Source: Serratia microhaemolytica (lineage in GTDB: Bacteria; Pseudomonadota; Gammaproteobacteria; Enterobacterales; Enterobacteriaceae). Taken from it: 64,000 nt of DNA. Numbering within the stretch: position 1 is the first letter of the stretch; each line of letters opens with the position of its first letter. The position numbers and the translations under genes were made by a program. This document shows, in pieces, positions 1 through 10,600 of the stretch. The DNA is taken from NCBI RefSeq assembly GCF_004011885.1, contig NZ_ML137209.1:1-64000 (forward strand), written 5' to 3'. A model generated the notes under the pieces. It was not told where the DNA came from. It was given only the letters and a program-made list of their open reading frames with translations, and made no database searches.

Positions 1-108
1 GCCCAAAATGAAAGAAGCCTATGCGATATTGTTGATGGAGAAATTTACTTATTACCTGAGGCAGCATCGATTATATACCCGCACACTTGGCATTATTTGA
101 GTTTATAG
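1..108 (+). CDS. C-terminal fragment of an unrecognised protein
   Basis: Frame 1 is open from the first base to a TAG at 106-108, giving a 35-residue tail that ends in WHYLSL. The composition looks protein-like, but no family is recognised and the rest lies outside the window. The last 74 bases of the frame belong to the first copy of a 126-bp tandem duplication, so the same tail and stop recur at 232-234. In most enterics ptsG lies next to tatD, and this is not ptsG. It could also be non-coding, because other frames are partly open here. Confidence 0.3.
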   Translation, partial: AQNERSLCDIVDGEIYLLPEAASIIYPHTWHYLSL

Positions 109-286
109 AAATGAGGGGATCACTAAGATCCAGCACCATTTGCTGAAAATCCGAAGAGGGATGGAGAAATTTACTTATTACCTGAGGCAGCATCGATTAT
201 ATACCCGCACACTTGGCATTATTTGAGTTTATAGAAATGAGGGGATCACTAAGATCCAGCACCATTTGCTGAAAATCCGAAGAGGG
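35..286. repeat. Two perfect tandem copies of a 126-bp unit
   Basis: Copy 1 is 35-160 and copy 2 is 161-286; both begin ATGGAGAAATTTAC and end CCGAAGAGGG, and read by eye they are identical. The unit length is a multiple of three. Each copy contains the 3' end and stop codon of the unknown frame-1 gene plus about 50 bases beyond it. Identity of the copies suggests a recent duplication, or an assembly artefact of a short repeat. Confidence 0.9.
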
Positions 287-299
287 GCTGAGTGACTGA

Positions 300-1106
300 T
301 TAATGTCCCGCTTCAGCCGAGCTGATGGCAGGCAGCGCAATCTTAAACAAGCGTGAAAAATTTTCACTGGTGGTGTTCGCTAGCTGTTGCAATGTCACCC
401 CTTTCAATACCGAGAGATATTCAGCAACATCGCGTACATACGCCGGCTGATTCTCTTTGCCTCGATGCGGCACCGGTGCAAGATAGGGTGCATCTGTCTC
501 CACCAGCATGCGCTCTAGTGGGACATAACGTGCCACTTCACGCAGCGATTCTGCATTGCGGAATGTGACAATACCTGAAAATGAGATATAGAACCCGAGA
601 TCCAGTAATGCCTTAGCAGTATCGATATCTTCAGTAAAGCAGTGTAATACCCCACCACACTCATCAGCTTGCTCTTCACGCAACACTGCCAAGGTGTCGT
701 GACGTGCTTCACGAGTGTGCACGATCAGCGGCTTGTTAAGTTGGCGGGCAATTCGAATATGTTGACGAAATGACTCCTGCTGGAGTGTCATATTCTGTTG
801 CTGATAAAAGTAATCCAGCCCAGTTTCACCCAACGCAACAACCTGCTCTGAGGCAGCCAAACGCTGTAGTTCAGCGTAATCATATCCACCATCGAGATTG
901 AGCGGATGTACACCACAAGAAAAAGCAACATCGGAGCGTTGTCCAATCAATGCAGTCATTGCCTGGTAGCCGGGCAATGTGGTCGCAACCGCCAGCACAA
1001 AACCGACATCGTGTTCTTTTGCTTTGCGTAATGCATCGTCCACGTTTTGATGTAAGCCGCCAAAGCTGAGGCTGTCAAGATGACAGTGTGAGTCTACTAA
1101 CAACAT
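300..1106 (-). CDS. ycfH: TatD-family metal-dependent deoxyribonuclease (YcfH type)
   Basis: This 268-residue TIM-barrel hydrolase is close in length and sequence to E. coli YcfH. Metal ligands of the TatD family are visible: H7 and H9 in DSHCH, E94 in GETGLDY, H130 in VHTRE, H155 in LHCFTE and D205 in ETDAPYL. The family cleaves single-stranded or damaged DNA as a 3'-5' exonuclease; the cellular role of YcfH itself is poorly defined. It is the last gene of the run pabC-mltG-tmk-holB-ycfH, but lies 132 bases after holB, a wider gap than is usual in enterics. The ATG start gives the conserved N-terminus MLLVDSHCHL. The usual next gene, ptsG, is absent. Confidence 0.95.
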   Translation of the reverse strand: MLLVDSHCHLDSLSFGGLHQNVDDALRKAKEHDVGFVLAVATTLPGYQAMTALIGQRSDVAFSCGVHPLNLDGGYDYAELQRLAASEQVVALGETGLDYFYQQQNMTLQQESFRQHIRIARQLNKPLIVHTREARHDTLAVLREEQADECGGVLHCFTEDIDTAKALLDLGFYISFSGIVTFRNAESLREVARYVPLERMLVETDAPYLAPVPHRGKENQPAYVRDVAEYLSVLKGVTLQQLANTTSENFSRLFKIALPAISSAEAGH

Positions 1107-1238
1107 GAATAATCAACTCTATTAGTTCAAGGTATAAGTGGCATGTGCACAGCGATGAAAACTGTCCCGCGCGCTAAGTCGGCACTGATTGCGCTAAATG
1201 TAACCGACATTGCCAGTAAAAAAGCGTATTAGAACGGG

Positions 1239-2222
1239 TTAACCAGCAACGATATGCTGTTCCCACTGCAATAACTGCTCAGTGAGCAACAACTCCTGAT
1301 TGATACCGCTAATGTTCAACAGTTGTTGATAACACTGTATCCAGTCACTGCTTAAGGTTTGCAGTACCAAACCACTAAAACGCGTTGCCAACTGTTCAAT
1401 CAGAACCGGCTGATCAACATTGACCAGGTAACCGGTCAAGCCTTGCTGCCATTTTTGTGCATCAAGCAGCAGTGAGCAGAGCCAGTGCAGTGCCGTTGCT
1501 GCTTGATCATGATTGAGCTGCGGCAACAATTTCAACAGATCAGCCTGCTGTAACGACTCGGCCAATACCCGACATAACGCCATACGCTGTTGCCAACGTT
1601 CTGGTTGTAGTAACTGTTCTGCAGCAATCGGTGCGCCATGACTCAAGCGTAATGCTGTCGAACGTTCTGCCGGATCACCCGCTGCTTGCCGTGCTAGCCA
1701 TTGCAGACTGCTATGTTCATCTGGACACGCGAGATGCCAGAAAAAACAGCGGCTCCGCAATGTGGCTAATACCCGTTCTGGTGCATAGCAACCAAACAAG
1801 AAGTAGGTATTGTTGGAGGGTTCTTCCAATGTTTTTAACAATGCGTTGGCTGCTGCTTCGGTTAACCATTCTATTCGATCAATCGCAACCACTTTGGCTC
1901 CATCCTGGTTAGCATGGGCGTAAAGTGCATCTATCAGTTGACGTATCGACTCTACCCCTAGGCTAGTTTTGCCCTTTTCTGGAGCCAATAGATGATAATC
2001 AGGATGATGACCCGCCTGCATTAGGTGACAGCTATGGCACTCTCCACAACTTTTTGTTCCATTTGGCCGTTGGCAGAGCAGCCAGCGCCCTAGTGCATAC
2101 CGTAGCGCGGTATCACCGTTACCAGGCACTGAATGCAGCAGCAGTGCATGGTGGCCTCGCCCCGCGCTGTACTGTCCAATCAACTGGCGATAGGCGCTAT
2201 TCAGCCACGGATACCAGTTCAT
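1239..2222 (-). CDS. holB: DNA polymerase III delta' subunit
   Basis: This 327-residue clamp-loader subunit works with gamma/tau and delta to load the beta clamp during replication. The zinc module is complete: C50, C59, C62 and C65. The P-loop position reads [10 protein letters not shown] without the GKT triad, as expected because enteric delta' does not hydrolyse ATP. The SRC motif at 157-159, which supplies an arginine finger to the neighbouring ATPase, is intact. Its ATG overlaps the tmk stop codon by four bases (ATGA), implying translational coupling, the usual arrangement in E. coli. The length is about seven residues shorter than the E. coli protein. Confidence 0.96.
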   Translation of the reverse strand: MNWYPWLNSAYRQLIGQYSAGRGHHALLLHSVPGNGDTALRYALGRWLLCQRPNGTKSCGECHSCHLMQAGHHPDYHLLAPEKGKTSLGVESIRQLIDALYAHANQDGAKVVAIDRIEWLTEAAANALLKTLEEPSNNTYFLFGCYAPERVLATLRSRCFFWHLACPDEHSSLQWLARQAAGDPAERSTALRLSHGAPIAAEQLLQPERWQQRMALCRVLAESLQQADLLKLLPQLNHDQAATALHWLCSLLLDAQKWQQGLTGYLVNVDQPVLIEQLATRFSGLVLQTLSSDWIQCYQQLLNISGINQELLLTEQLLQWEQHIVAG

Positions 2223-2860
2223 TTCACTCCTTGTTGCTGTAGCCAGTCGGTAACTACACGTGCAATCTGTGCGCTAACATGTGCCAACGGTTGTGAAGCA
2301 TCAATGGTGATGATGCTGTCGTTGGCCGCAGCCAACTGCTGGTAGCGGGCTCGAGTACGTTCAAAAAAAACCAGCGTCTCCTGTTCAATACGATCAAGCT
2401 CGCCGCGCGCTTTTGCTCTCTGCAAACCCTGCTTAGGCGGTAGGTCGAGGTAGAGTGTCAGGTCTGGGCGAAAATCTGCCAGCACGACATCGCGTAGTGT
2501 GGTCATCAAATTTTGATCAATACCACGTCCTCCACCTTGGTAAGCCAGCGAGGAGAGATCATGGCGATCACCTATCACCCAAACACCGCGCGATAATGCA
2601 GGTTGGATCACCGTTTCAACCAGTTGAACCCGAGCAGCATATAACATCAGCACTTCCGCCTTGACGGTTGGGTGTTCGCCCTGCTCACCATGTTTAAACA
2701 GATCACGCAATTTCTCTGCCAGCGGTGTGCCACCCGGCTCACGTGTGAAGGTAACTTCGCTAATGCCGTGTTGTGCTAACAGACTGGCGACAGTTTTGAT
2801 CGCCGTGGTTTTTCCGGCACCTTCTAATCCTTCGATGACAATAAATTTACCGTTCTTCAT
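2219..2860 (-). CDS. tmk: Thymidylate kinase
   Basis: This essential 213-residue enzyme phosphorylates dTMP to dTDP with ATP. The P-loop is GLEGAGKT at residues 11-18, followed by the GDRHDLSS substrate-binding region and an arginine-containing LID segment ([12 protein letters not shown]). The start is placed at the ATG giving [11 protein letters not shown], because an upstream in-frame start at 3043 would add 61 residues that are a shadow of mltG. With the chosen start the length equals E. coli Tmk. The gene overlaps the 3' end of mltG by 14 bases and the start of holB by four, so the three are translated as one tightly packed unit. Confidence 0.97.
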   Translation of the reverse strand: MKNGKFIVIEGLEGAGKTTAIKTVASLLAQHGISEVTFTREPGGTPLAEKLRDLFKHGEQGEHPTVKAEVLMLYAARVQLVETVIQPALSRGVWVIGDRHDLSSLAYQGGGRGIDQNLMTTLRDVVLADFRPDLTLYLDLPPKQGLQRAKARGELDRIEQETLVFFERTRARYQQLAAANDSIITIDASQPLAHVSAQIARVVTDWLQQQGVK

Positions 2861-3875
2861 TCTGTTGCCTTTGTGCTCGACGATAAGCACGAACCGCTGT
2901 GTTGTGGCTATCAAGATTAGTGCTAAATACATGTCCTCCTTTGCCATCAGCAACAAAGTAGAGGTAATCGGTTTGTTCCGGATTGGCCGCCGCAAGCAGT
3001 GAAGCTCGACTCGGCATAGCGATCGGCGTTGGTGGCAACCCACTGATAATATAGGTGTTATAAGCAGAGGGCGTTCTGAGATCTTGGCGTGTTATGGTGC
3101 CGGTGTAGCTGTCACCCATCCCATAAATAACCGTTGGATCAGTCTGTAAGCGCATCCCTCGCTGTAGACGATTAACAAATACCGAGGCCACTTTGCCACG
3201 CTCTTCATTGAGTGCTGTCTCTTTCTCGATGATTGACGCCATGATCAGCAACTGCTGTGGTGTCTGATAGGGCAAACCAGCCATTCGCTGCTGCCACACT
3301 TCAGACAGTGCGCGCTCCATCTGTGCATAGGCCCGTTTCAATAGTGCCACATCGCTAGTTCCGGCAGTGTAGAGATAGGTATCCGGATAGAAACGCCCTT
3401 CGAGAGGGGTTTCTGCCGGCAGCCCCAGCCTGCTGGCCAATTCAGATTCGCTCAGCGCAGTTAACGTCGGTGTGATCATTTCGGACTGCTGTAAAATCAA
3501 CATCCAGTCACGCAAACGCGATCCTTCGACAAAACGCACACTGAACTGTGCTTCTTTACCGCTGGCCAGCAACATCAATAACTGACGAACTGTCATATCA
3601 GGGGTTAGGCGGTAAGTACCGGCTTTAAATTCAGCCAATTGTGGCTGTAGACGCAATAACCAGGCAAATTCGCGTTTTCTCTCGATCACATTATTTTTTA
3701 TCAGCAGATTTTCCAGCCCAACACGGCCGGTACCGGCAGGCAACGTGAACAGCATTTCCTGTTCTATCATCAATCGGGTATCAGCGAATTGTTCAATTCG
3801 TTGCTGAATGCCGTACAACAATGCAGCAGCTAACACAATTATTAGCAAAACGATCTTCGATGCAGTTATTTTCAT
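2847..3875 (-). CDS. mltG: Endolytic murein transglycosylase MltG
   Basis: This 342-residue inner-membrane protein cleaves nascent glycan strands and is thought to set their length. It has one N-terminal membrane segment (about residues 6-23), a LysM-like region and the YceG catalytic domain. The catalytic glutamate is E217 in [20 protein letters not shown] near the C-terminus is also typical. An in-frame GTG at 3917 would add 14 residues but has no ribosome binding site and does not match the E. coli N-terminus, so the ATG at 3875 is preferred. It lies between pabC and tmk as in E. coli, although the 217-base gap after pabC is larger than usual. Confidence 0.95.
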   Translation of the reverse strand: MKITASKIVLLIIVLAAALLYGIQQRIEQFADTRLMIEQEMLFTLPAGTGRVGLENLLIKNNVIERKREFAWLLRLQPQLAEFKAGTYRLTPDMTVRQLLMLLASGKEAQFSVRFVEGSRLRDWMLILQQSEMITPTLTALSESELASRLGLPAETPLEGRFYPDTYLYTAGTSDVALLKRAYAQMERALSEVWQQRMAGLPYQTPQQLLIMASIIEKETALNEERGKVASVFVNRLQRGMRLQTDPTVIYGMGDSYTGTITRQDLRTPSAYNTYIISGLPPTPIAMPSRASLLAAANPEQTDYLYFVADGKGGHVFSTNLDSHNTAVRAYRRAQRQQNEER

Positions 3876-4092
3876 CAAGTTGCCATTATTACAGGGTAAG
3901 TTCACCAATTTCTTCACTAGCAGCGTGAAACATCATAGCGACTGTGGTGCTCATGCCATAGTGGTTGATAGCGACACACTTTTGCTACCCCATTCGCTGT
4001 CCTGGCGTACGAAGGGTAAAACAGGGTCGACAATATCAACTCAGTACCGATTTGTTAACTAACATTGGCGCATAGCGAGCGCCGAATCACCA

Positions 4093-4890
4093 TTAGCAGT
4101 GTGGCTTTAACTCATAGAACAATTGACGCGAATGATAATGCCATGTTTCTAAACGTGTTACTGGCAAAAGCGGCATTAATGCATTGCACAGTATAACCTC
4201 GTCAGCATCCGCTAATGTTTGCAGAGGCTCTCGGACAACATGTAGTGTGTAATCACGATCAGCCAACAATGCCATCACTTTACGCCGCATAAGCCCAGCC
4301 ACTCCCGCTTGTTGTAAGCAGGGGGTAAACACCGCCTTTCCCTTGCGCCAAAATAGGTTAGCAGCGCAACACTCTACCAGTATTCCTGAAGTATCAAGCA
4401 CCACCGCCTCATCAGCCGTGGTCTGTTCAAGATGGCTTCGTATCAGCACCTGCTCTAACCGGTTCAGATGTTTTATCCCAGCCAACAGTGGGTTCTGTGC
4501 CAATACTACCGGGCTGACTGCTAAGGTAATACCGCGTTCGCACCACTGCAGATAATGAGCAGGATATACGCCACGCGACACAATCCGCGTCGCTGCCTGG
4601 CAGCCCTGTGGACTATAGCCTCTTCCACCACTACCACGTGTGATGATCGCTTTAACTACACCCAACTGTACTGATTGTGCCGCATGCTGCATTTCCTGTT
4701 GCAATAACAACCAGTCTATTGCCGGGAATAGCAATCTTTCAGCAGCTTGGCGCATTCGCTCAAGGTGCCAAGGCAATAGATCAATCTCACCGGCAATCAC
4801 GCGACAAGTGGTAAAAAAACCATCACCAAACTGTAAACCGCGATCACTAACAGATAAAGTTTTCGACGCTTGGCCATTGATCCAATACAT
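4093..4890 (-). CDS. pabC: Aminodeoxychorismate lyase
   Basis: This 265-residue fold-type IV PLP enzyme converts 4-amino-4-deoxychorismate to p-aminobenzoate and pyruvate in folate synthesis. The Schiff-base lysine is K140 in GIKHLNRLEQ, and the N-terminal SDRGLQFGDGFF motif is characteristic of the family. Length is within a few residues of E. coli PabC. It follows fabF on the same strand, but a strong terminator-like hairpin lies in the 112-base gap, so expression probably depends on read-through or a promoter near 4900-4945. The neighbouring fatty-acid genes are the usual context. Confidence 0.95.
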   Translation of the reverse strand: MYWINGQASKTLSVSDRGLQFGDGFFTTCRVIAGEIDLLPWHLERMRQAAERLLFPAIDWLLLQQEMQHAAQSVQLGVVKAIITRGSGGRGYSPQGCQAATRIVSRGVYPAHYLQWCERGITLAVSPVVLAQNPLLAGIKHLNRLEQVLIRSHLEQTTADEAVVLDTSGILVECCAANLFWRKGKAVFTPCLQQAGVAGLMRRKVMALLADRDYTLHVVREPLQTLADADEVILCNALMPLLPVTRLETWHYHSRQLFYELKPHC

Positions 4891-4947
4891 TATTTTGTTG
4901 CCTCAGCAGTTCAGTACTATTCGCAGCATCGATTTCAGTCTGAGAAC

Positions 4948-4980
4948 AAAAAAACCCGGTAGCAAAATTAACCGGGTTTT
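4948..4980 (-). terminator. Rho-independent terminator after fabF
   Basis: A 10-bp perfect stem (4951-4960 with 4971-4980, arms AAAACCCGGT and ACCGGGTTTT) has a 10-base loop. On the minus strand it is followed by a run of seven T. It lies 22 bases beyond the fabF stop, so it closes the acpP-fabF transcript. Confidence 0.85.
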
Positions 4981-5002
4981 CTATCAGTGGCACTGCTGCC
5001 GG

Positions 5003-6244
5003 TTACACTCGACGGAAAATCAGTGATCCATTAGTGCCACCAAAACCAAACGAGTTACACAGGGCAAACGTCATCTCTTTGGTTTGACGTGCCTCATGCG
5101 GTACAAAGTCGAGATCTAATCCATCATCGACATTGTCCAGATTGATGGTTGGCGGGATCACTTGATCACGCAATGCTAACACAGTAAAGATCGACTCAAC
5201 GGCACCGGCAGCCCCAAGCAGATGGCCCGTCATTGATTTGGTTGAACTGACCATAACCCGTTTAGCATCAGCACCAAATATCGACTTCACCGCTTGCGCT
5301 TCTGCTCTGTCACCCAGAGGGGTAGAGGTTCCATGCGCATTGATATAACCAATTTGCGATGTGGCAAGCCCAGCGTCGCGCAACGCATTACGCATTGCCG
5401 AGGCAGCACCTGCACCATCCTCAGGCGGTGAGGTCATATGGTGAGCATCACTGCTCATACCAAAGCCAACCACCTCAGCATAAATTTTTGCACCACGATT
5501 TTTTGCATGTTGATACTCTTCCAGCACCATCATGCCTGCGCCATCACCCAACACAAACCCATCACGATCTTTATCCCAAGGGCGGCTTGCTGCCTGGGGT
5601 GCTTCGTTACGTGTGGATAATGCGCGTGCGGCACCAAAACCGCCAATACCGAGTGGAGTACTGCCTTTTTCGGCACCACCTGCTAACATCACATCCGCGT
5701 CGTTATAAGCAATCATACGTGCGGCATGGCCAATGTTATGTACACCGGAAGTACAGGCTGTGGCGATAGCAATACTTGGACCTTTCATGCCATACATGAT
5801 GGTCAAGTGACCTGCAATCATGTTGACAATGGTTGATGGGACAAAAAACGGACTAATTTTACGTGGCCCGCCAGCCACCAGTGCGCTGTGATTTTCCTCA
5901 ATCAATCCCAGACCACCAATTCCAGAGCCGATCGCTGCACCAATTCGCTCTGCGTTACCTTCGTTGATTTCCAGCCCGGCATCCTGCATGGCTTGCATTC
6001 CTGCAACAACACCGTATTGGATGAAGGCATCCATTTTTCGCGCTTCTTTGCGTGAAATGAAATCTTCAACATTAAAATTCTTTACCAAGCCCGCAAACTG
6101 GGTTGCATAGGCAGTAGTATCGAAATGGTCGATCAGGCTGATGCCACTCTGACCGGCAAGAAGAGCATTCCATGTGGACTCTACCGTATTGCCGACAGGA
6201 GACAACATGCCCAGTCCAGTCACAACTACTCGACGCTTAGACAC
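5003..6244 (-). CDS. fabF: 3-oxoacyl-[acyl-carrier-protein] synthase II
   Basis: This 413-residue condensing enzyme extends acyl-ACP with malonyl-ACP and governs unsaturated chain elongation. The catalytic triad is visible: C164 in ATACTSGV, H304 in NAHGTSTP and H341 in [11 protein letters not shown]. The C-terminus carries the typical NSFGFGGTN segment. Length equals E. coli FabF. It follows acpP by 80 bases on the minus strand and is preceded by GGAGGACAAT, a strong ribosome binding site. A terminator follows. Nothing unusual is seen. Confidence 0.97.
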   Translation of the reverse strand: MSKRRVVVTGLGMLSPVGNTVESTWNALLAGQSGISLIDHFDTTAYATQFAGLVKNFNVEDFISRKEARKMDAFIQYGVVAGMQAMQDAGLEINEGNAERIGAAIGSGIGGLGLIEENHSALVAGGPRKISPFFVPSTIVNMIAGHLTIMYGMKGPSIAIATACTSGVHNIGHAARMIAYNDADVMLAGGAEKGSTPLGIGGFGAARALSTRNEAPQAASRPWDKDRDGFVLGDGAGMMVLEEYQHAKNRGAKIYAEVVGFGMSSDAHHMTSPPEDGAGAASAMRNALRDAGLATSQIGYINAHGTSTPLGDRAEAQAVKSIFGADAKRVMVSSTKSMTGHLLGAAGAVESIFTVLALRDQVIPPTINLDNVDDGLDLDFVPHEARQTKEMTFALCNSFGFGGTNGSLIFRRV

Positions 6245-6324
6245 GATTGTCCTCCAAGGAGGGAAAAGACGACACTAGAGACAAAAAAACTTAGGCGGTC
6301 GAGTGACCGCCTAGATATGTTCGT

Positions 6325-6561
6325 TTACTGCTGGCTAGCGTTGATAAAATCAATAGCTGCTTGGACAGTAGTGATTTTCTCTGCTTCTTCGTCTGGAATT
6401 TCTGTGTCAAACTCTTCTTCCAGTGCCATTACCAATTCAACAGTGTCAAGAGAATCTGCGCCCAAGTCCTCAACGAAAGAAGCGTTATTTAAAACTTCTT
6501 CCGGTTTAACACCCAGTTGCTCAACAATGATCTTCTTAACGCGTTCTTCGATAGTGCTCAT
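6325..6561 (-). CDS. acpP: Acyl carrier protein
   Basis: This 78-residue acidic four-helix protein carries growing acyl chains in fatty-acid, lipid A and lipoate synthesis. The phosphopantetheine site is S37 (S36 in the mature protein) in the GADSLDTVE motif. The chosen start gives [10 protein letters not shown], the enteric N-terminus; the frame remains open upstream to 6699, but that 46-residue extension has no counterpart in the family. The sequence is nearly identical to the E. coli protein. The 154-base gap to fabG probably holds its own strong promoter, as is usual for this highly expressed gene, though I did not fix its elements. Confidence 0.97.
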   Translation of the reverse strand: MSTIEERVKKIIVEQLGVKPEEVLNNASFVEDLGADSLDTVELVMALEEEFDTEIPDEEAEKITTVQAAIDFINASQQ

Positions 6562-6715
6562 ACTCTTAAATTTCCTATCAAAACTCGCTTGCGCGATGGT
6601 TTTCGTAGTGTATAAAAACTTGAAAAATATGCAACTAAATCCCGGTTGGTTAAACCACGATTTTACGCTATTTTGAGGGGTTTCCCGCAAATAACGCAAA
6701 TAGTTTTCACATTTT

Positions 6716-7450
6716 TTAAATCATGCACATTCCGCCATTGACATGCAACGTTTCACCGGTAATGTAACCGGCTTCATCAGAAGCGAGGAATGCGACAGCA
6801 CTGGCAATATCTTTCGCAGCACCGAGCCGATGAGCCGGTATCTGAACCAAGAAGGCCATACGCTGTTCTTCTGTTAACGCCTGTGTCATGTCTGTCTCAA
6901 TACAACCTGGAGCCACAACATTAACGGTAATGCCACGAGAAGCGACCTCTCGCGCCAGAGACTTACTAAAACCAATCAACCCCGCTTTTGCGGCAGCATA
7001 GTTAGTCTGTCCAGCGTTACCCAAAGAACCGACTACCGAACCGATGGAGATGATACGTCCAAATCGGTTTTTCATCATCGATCTTATCACTGCTTGTGAC
7101 AAACTGAACACGGAGGTCAGGTTAGTATCCAGGATATTTTGCCATTCCTCAACCTTCATCCTCATCAGTAGATTATCACGAGTGATGCCGGCATTATTCA
7201 CTAAAATATCGATTTCGCCAAATTCTTCTCGAATCGTCGCCAACACACTGTCGATTGAGTTCTTGTCTACCACATTGAGCATGTAGCCCTTACCACTCTC
7301 ACCGAGGTACTGGCTAATCGCTGCAGCACCGCTCTCTGTGGTCGCTGTACCCATCACTTTTGCCCCGCGCTCTGCAAATAACTCTGCAATAGCACGACCG
7401 ATACCACGACTGGCACCGGTGATAAGAACAATTTTGCCTTCAAAGTTCAT
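6716..7450 (-). CDS. fabG: 3-oxoacyl-ACP reductase
   Basis: This 244-residue short-chain dehydrogenase reduces 3-ketoacyl-ACP with NADPH in each elongation round. The Rossmann motif is TGASRGIG (residues 11-18), NNAG is at 85-88 and the catalytic set is S138, Y151 and K155. Length equals E. coli FabG. It begins 14 bases after the fabD stop, so fabH-fabD-fabG are probably cotranscribed. Nothing unusual is seen. Confidence 0.97.
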   Translation of the reverse strand: MNFEGKIVLITGASRGIGRAIAELFAERGAKVMGTATTESGAAAISQYLGESGKGYMLNVVDKNSIDSVLATIREEFGEIDILVNNAGITRDNLLMRMKVEEWQNILDTNLTSVFSLSQAVIRSMMKNRFGRIISIGSVVGSLGNAGQTNYAAAKAGLIGFSKSLAREVASRGITVNVVAPGCIETDMTQALTEEQRMAFLVQIPAHRLGAAKDIASAVAFLASDEAGYITGETLHVNGGMCMI

Positions 7451-7464
7451 TGTTTTCCTCTTAT

Positions 7465-8394
7465 TTAGTACTCAAGCGCTGCCGATAGACTAGCAACATC
7501 ATTTACTGCTGCTGCCGCTAATGTATCAACAATTCGCTTGGTAAGACCGCTGAGAACTTTACCTGGCCCCACTTCCAGCAACAGGGAAACCCCTTCTGTC
7601 GCCATAAATTCGACACTTTCCGTCCAGCGAACTGGGCTGTATAGCTGACGCACTAAGGCATCACAGATTGCGTCTGGTGTGTTTTCAATACACACATCAA
7701 CATTATTTACGACCGGAACTACCGGCTGGTTAAATGTAACTTGCTTCAGTGCCAAAGCCAACTGTTCTGCTGCCGGCTTCATCAATGCACAATGTGAAGG
7801 CACACTAACCGGTAATGGCAGCGCACGTTTAGCGCCGGCTGCTTTACAGGCTGCCGCTGCTCGCTCAACAGCTTCCTTGTTACCTGCAATCACTACCTGC
7901 CCCGGCGAGTTGAAATTCACCGGGGCAACAACCTGACCCTGCTCAGCTGCTGCACATGCTGCAGCAATCGACTGATTATCAAGGCCAATAATCGCATACA
8001 TTGCCCCTGTTCCTTCCGGCACTGCCTGTTGCATCAATTTGCCACGCAACTCAACAAGTCGGATCGCCGCTGCAAAATCAAGCACTCCAGCACATACCAA
8101 GGCGGAATATTCACCTAGGCTGTGTCCTGCCATCATCGCAGGCATTTCGCCACCTTGCTGCCGCCATAAGCGGAAAATCGCCACGCTTGCAGCTAGCAAC
8201 GCAGGCTGCGTCTGCCAGGTTTTATTTAACTCTTCACTCGATCCCTGTTGAACCAACTGCCATAAGTCATAGCCCAATACCGCTGACGCCTCACTGAAAG
8301 TCTGCTGCACGATAGGATACTGTGCCGCCAGTTCAGCCAACATGCCAACAGCCTGAGAGCCTTGACCTGGAAAAACAAACGCAAATTTCGTCAT
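7465..8394 (-). CDS. fabD: Malonyl-CoA:ACP transacylase
   Basis: This 309-residue enzyme transfers malonyl from CoA to ACP. The nucleophile is S92 in GHSLGEYSAL, R117 binds the malonyl carboxylate, and H201 in SVPSHCALM completes the dyad. The PGQGSQAVGM oxyanion loop is at residues 9-18. Length equals E. coli FabD. It lies 18 bases downstream of fabH and 14 bases upstream of fabG. Confidence 0.97.
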   Translation of the reverse strand: MTKFAFVFPGQGSQAVGMLAELAAQYPIVQQTFSEASAVLGYDLWQLVQQGSSEELNKTWQTQPALLAASVAIFRLWRQQGGEMPAMMAGHSLGEYSALVCAGVLDFAAAIRLVELRGKLMQQAVPEGTGAMYAIIGLDNQSIAAACAAAEQGQVVAPVNFNSPGQVVIAGNKEAVERAAAACKAAGAKRALPLPVSVPSHCALMKPAAEQLALALKQVTFNQPVVPVVNNVDVCIENTPDAICDALVRQLYSPVRWTESVEFMATEGVSLLLEVGPGKVLSGLTKRIVDTLAAAAVNDVASLSAALEY

Positions 8395-8412
8395 TTTTAT
8401 CTTCCTGTAACA

Positions 8413-9366
8413 TCAAAACCGAACTAGTGCCGAGCCCCAGGTAAAGCCGCCACCAAATGCCTCTAACAACACCAACTGACCACGCTGAATACGACCATCC
8501 CGTACCGCTTCATCAAAGGCTGAAGGAACAGAAGCCGCCGATGTATTGCCATGACGATCAAGCGTTACCACAACTTTATCCAGTTCCATTGCCAATTTCT
8601 TAGCCGTCGCACTAATAATCCTCAGATTAGCTTGGTGGGGTACCAACCAATCCAGCGCACTGCGATCAAGGTTGTTAGCCTTGAGTGTTTCATCAACAAT
8701 GTTTGCTAATTCAGTAACAGCAACTTTAAATACCTCGTTACCCGACATTGTTAAGTAAGCAGGCTGTACCTGTTGACGATCACACTGAGGCAACGCCAGC
8801 AGTTCACCATAACGCCCGCTGGCATGGAGGTGAGTAGAAAGGATACCTGGTTGTTCACTCGCACCTAGCAGCATTGCACCGGCACCATCACCAAATAGGA
8901 TCAAGGTGCTGCGATCTTCTGGATCCAGTGTGCGCGAAAGCACATCGGCACCGATCACCAGTGCATATTTGACCGAACCATTTTTGACGTACTGGTCGGC
9001 AATACTCAAAGCGTAGCTGAAGCCGGCACAAGCTGCCGCAACATCGAAAGCAGCGCAGTTATTCTCAATCCCAAGCAGTTGCTGCACTTGGCAGGCCGCA
9101 CTGGGAAAAGCATGGCTGGAACTGGTTGTTGCCACCACAATCAGGCCGATCTCATCCTTAGCCACCGCCGCCATTGCCAATGCCTGCTGTGCCGCACGCG
9201 CAGCCATGGTCGATACTGTCTCATCGGCCGCTGCAATACGACGCTGACGAATGCCTGTACGCGATACAATCCACTCGTCTGAAGTGTCGACCATTTTTTC
9301 TAAATCAGCATTCGTGCGCACTTGTACGGGTAGATAACTTCCCGTGCCTAGGATTTTGCTATACAT
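8413..9366 (-). CDS. fabH: 3-oxoacyl-[acyl-carrier-protein] synthase III
   Basis: This 317-residue enzyme starts fatty-acid synthesis by condensing acetyl-CoA with malonyl-ACP. The nucleophile is C113 in [10 protein letters not shown]; the histidine of VPHQANLRI and the asparagine of [11 protein letters not shown] complete the triad. The cysteine is one position later than in E. coli because of a one-residue insertion near residue 103 (ENNCAAF). It starts 10 bases after plsX and is followed by fabD, the canonical order. Confidence 0.97.
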   Translation of the reverse strand: MYSKILGTGSYLPVQVRTNADLEKMVDTSDEWIVSRTGIRQRRIAAADETVSTMAARAAQQALAMAAVAKDEIGLIVVATTSSSHAFPSAACQVQQLLGIENNCAAFDVAAACAGFSYALSIADQYVKNGSVKYALVIGADVLSRTLDPEDRSTLILFGDGAGAMLLGASEQPGILSTHLHASGRYGELLALPQCDRQQVQPAYLTMSGNEVFKVAVTELANIVDETLKANNLDRSALDWLVPHQANLRIISATAKKLAMELDKVVVTLDRHGNTSAASVPSAFDEAVRDGRIQRGQLVLLEAFGGGFTWGSALVRF

Positions 9367-9376
9367 GTACGATCAA

Positions 9377-10408
9377 TCACTCTTGGGTTAATACAGTTTC
9401 GAGGCGCGCTGCAATGTTGTCTGGTATTTGCCGCTGCACCGCCTGAACAGCCTGTTCGATCGCAATTGCGAATGCATTCTGGTTTGCCGCACCGTGGCTT
9501 TTGACCACCGTGCCACGCAGCCCTAACAGACATGCACCATTATACTGGTCGGGATTCAAATGCCCGAGTTGCCTGGCCAGTTTCTTCTGTAACCACCGGC
9601 TGACTATTTTCAACCACCACGCCTGCTGACCGCCTGCCGAAGATGTTTTCAGCAGCGATAAGAACTCTCTTACAACACCTTCCATGGTTTTCAACGTAAC
9701 ATTTCCGACAAAACCATCACAGACCATCACATCCGTTTTACCCGTCAGCAGATCATTACCTTCCAGATAACCAATATAGTTGATGGTTGGCATTACTTTA
9801 AGTATCGCCGCTGCACTGCGGATATTCTCCAACCCTTTGCTCTCTTCTTCGCCGATGTTGAGCAATGCAACCCTCGGTTGTGCAATCCCCAACACCGCTT
9901 CAGCCATCACCGCACCCATCAGTGCAAATTGCACCAGCATCGCACTGCTGCACTCAACGTTGGCGCCCAGATCCAGCACGACTGTTCTGCCGCGTTGGCG
10001 GTTAGGTAGCACGGTCATCAACGCTGGGCGTTCGATACCTGCCAGTGGCTTAATCAATAAATTCGCCAATCCCATCAATGCGCCAGTATTACCAGCACTG
10101 ACGCAAGCTTCGGCCAGCCCCTGCTGCACCAATTCAAGCGCGATGCGCATTGATGTGCCTCGACTGGCTCGAATCGCTTGTGATGGACGAGCATCAGAGG
10201 CGATCACCCGGTCAGCAGGTACCACCTGTAGCCGTTGCAACAGCAACGGTTCGCCTTTGGCAAGAAAAGGGGATATAGCGTCAGGATCACCGACTAACAG
10301 AAGATGGAGTCGTGGATTAGAGGCCAGTGCCTGCAATGATGCGGGCACTGTGACGCAGGGACCGAAATCCCCGCCCATGGCATCTAACGCAAGGGTTAGA
10401 CGAGTCAA
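9377..10408 (-). CDS. plsX: Phosphate acyltransferase PlsX
   Basis: This 343-residue peripheral membrane enzyme converts acyl-ACP to acyl-phosphate for PlsY, the first step of phospholipid synthesis. The N-terminal [11 protein letters not shown] motif, [10 protein letters not shown] and the C-terminal [10 protein letters not shown] and KSHGAAN motifs are all typical. Translation is inferred to start at a TTG (10406-10408), because that is the only start that gives the conserved N-terminus [14 protein letters not shown]. The gene is 12 bases beyond rpmF and 10 bases before fabH. It is about 13 residues shorter at the C-terminus than E. coli PlsX. Confidence 0.95.
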   Translation of the reverse strand: MTRLTLALDAMGGDFGPCVTVPASLQALASNPRLHLLLVGDPDAISPFLAKGEPLLLQRLQVVPADRVIASDARPSQAIRASRGTSMRIALELVQQGLAEACVSAGNTGALMGLANLLIKPLAGIERPALMTVLPNRQRGRTVVLDLGANVECSSAMLVQFALMGAVMAEAVLGIAQPRVALLNIGEEESKGLENIRSAAAILKVMPTINYIGYLEGNDLLTGKTDVMVCDGFVGNVTLKTMEGVVREFLSLLKTSSAGGQQAWWLKIVSRWLQKKLARQLGHLNPDQYNGACLLGLRGTVVKSHGAANQNAFAIAIEQAVQAVQRQIPDNIAARLETVLTQE

Positions 10409-10420
10409 AGTATCGCTAAC

Positions 10421-10588
10421 TTAGCCGATAACCTTGCGGCCACGGTAAAAACCATCGGCAGTGATGTGATGACGACGGTGAGTTTCACCAGAAGTCGCAT
10501 CGACAGACAGGGTGGTTGTGGTCAACGCATCATGTGAACGACGCATACCACGCTTAGAACGGGTTGGTTTGTTTTGCTGTACGGCCAT
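10421..10588 (-). CDS. rpmF: 50S ribosomal protein L32
   Basis: This 55-residue basic protein starts [20 protein letters not shown] and ends RGRKVIG, which matches enteric L32. It is a component of the large ribosomal subunit, near the peptidyl transferase centre. It lies 12 bases after yceD and 12 bases before plsX. The yceD-rpmF-plsX-fab order links ribosome and membrane synthesis and is conserved in enterics. Confidence 0.95.
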   Translation of the reverse strand: MAVQQNKPTRSKRGMRRSHDALTTTTLSVDATSGETHRRHHITADGFYRGRKVIG

Positions 10589-10600
10589 CGACCTTACTCC

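Noticed and set aside
2861-3043. 61-residue N-terminal extension of thymidylate kinase
   Set aside because: It lies wholly within mltG in another frame and is not found in Tmk proteins; the start at 2860 gives the exact family length.
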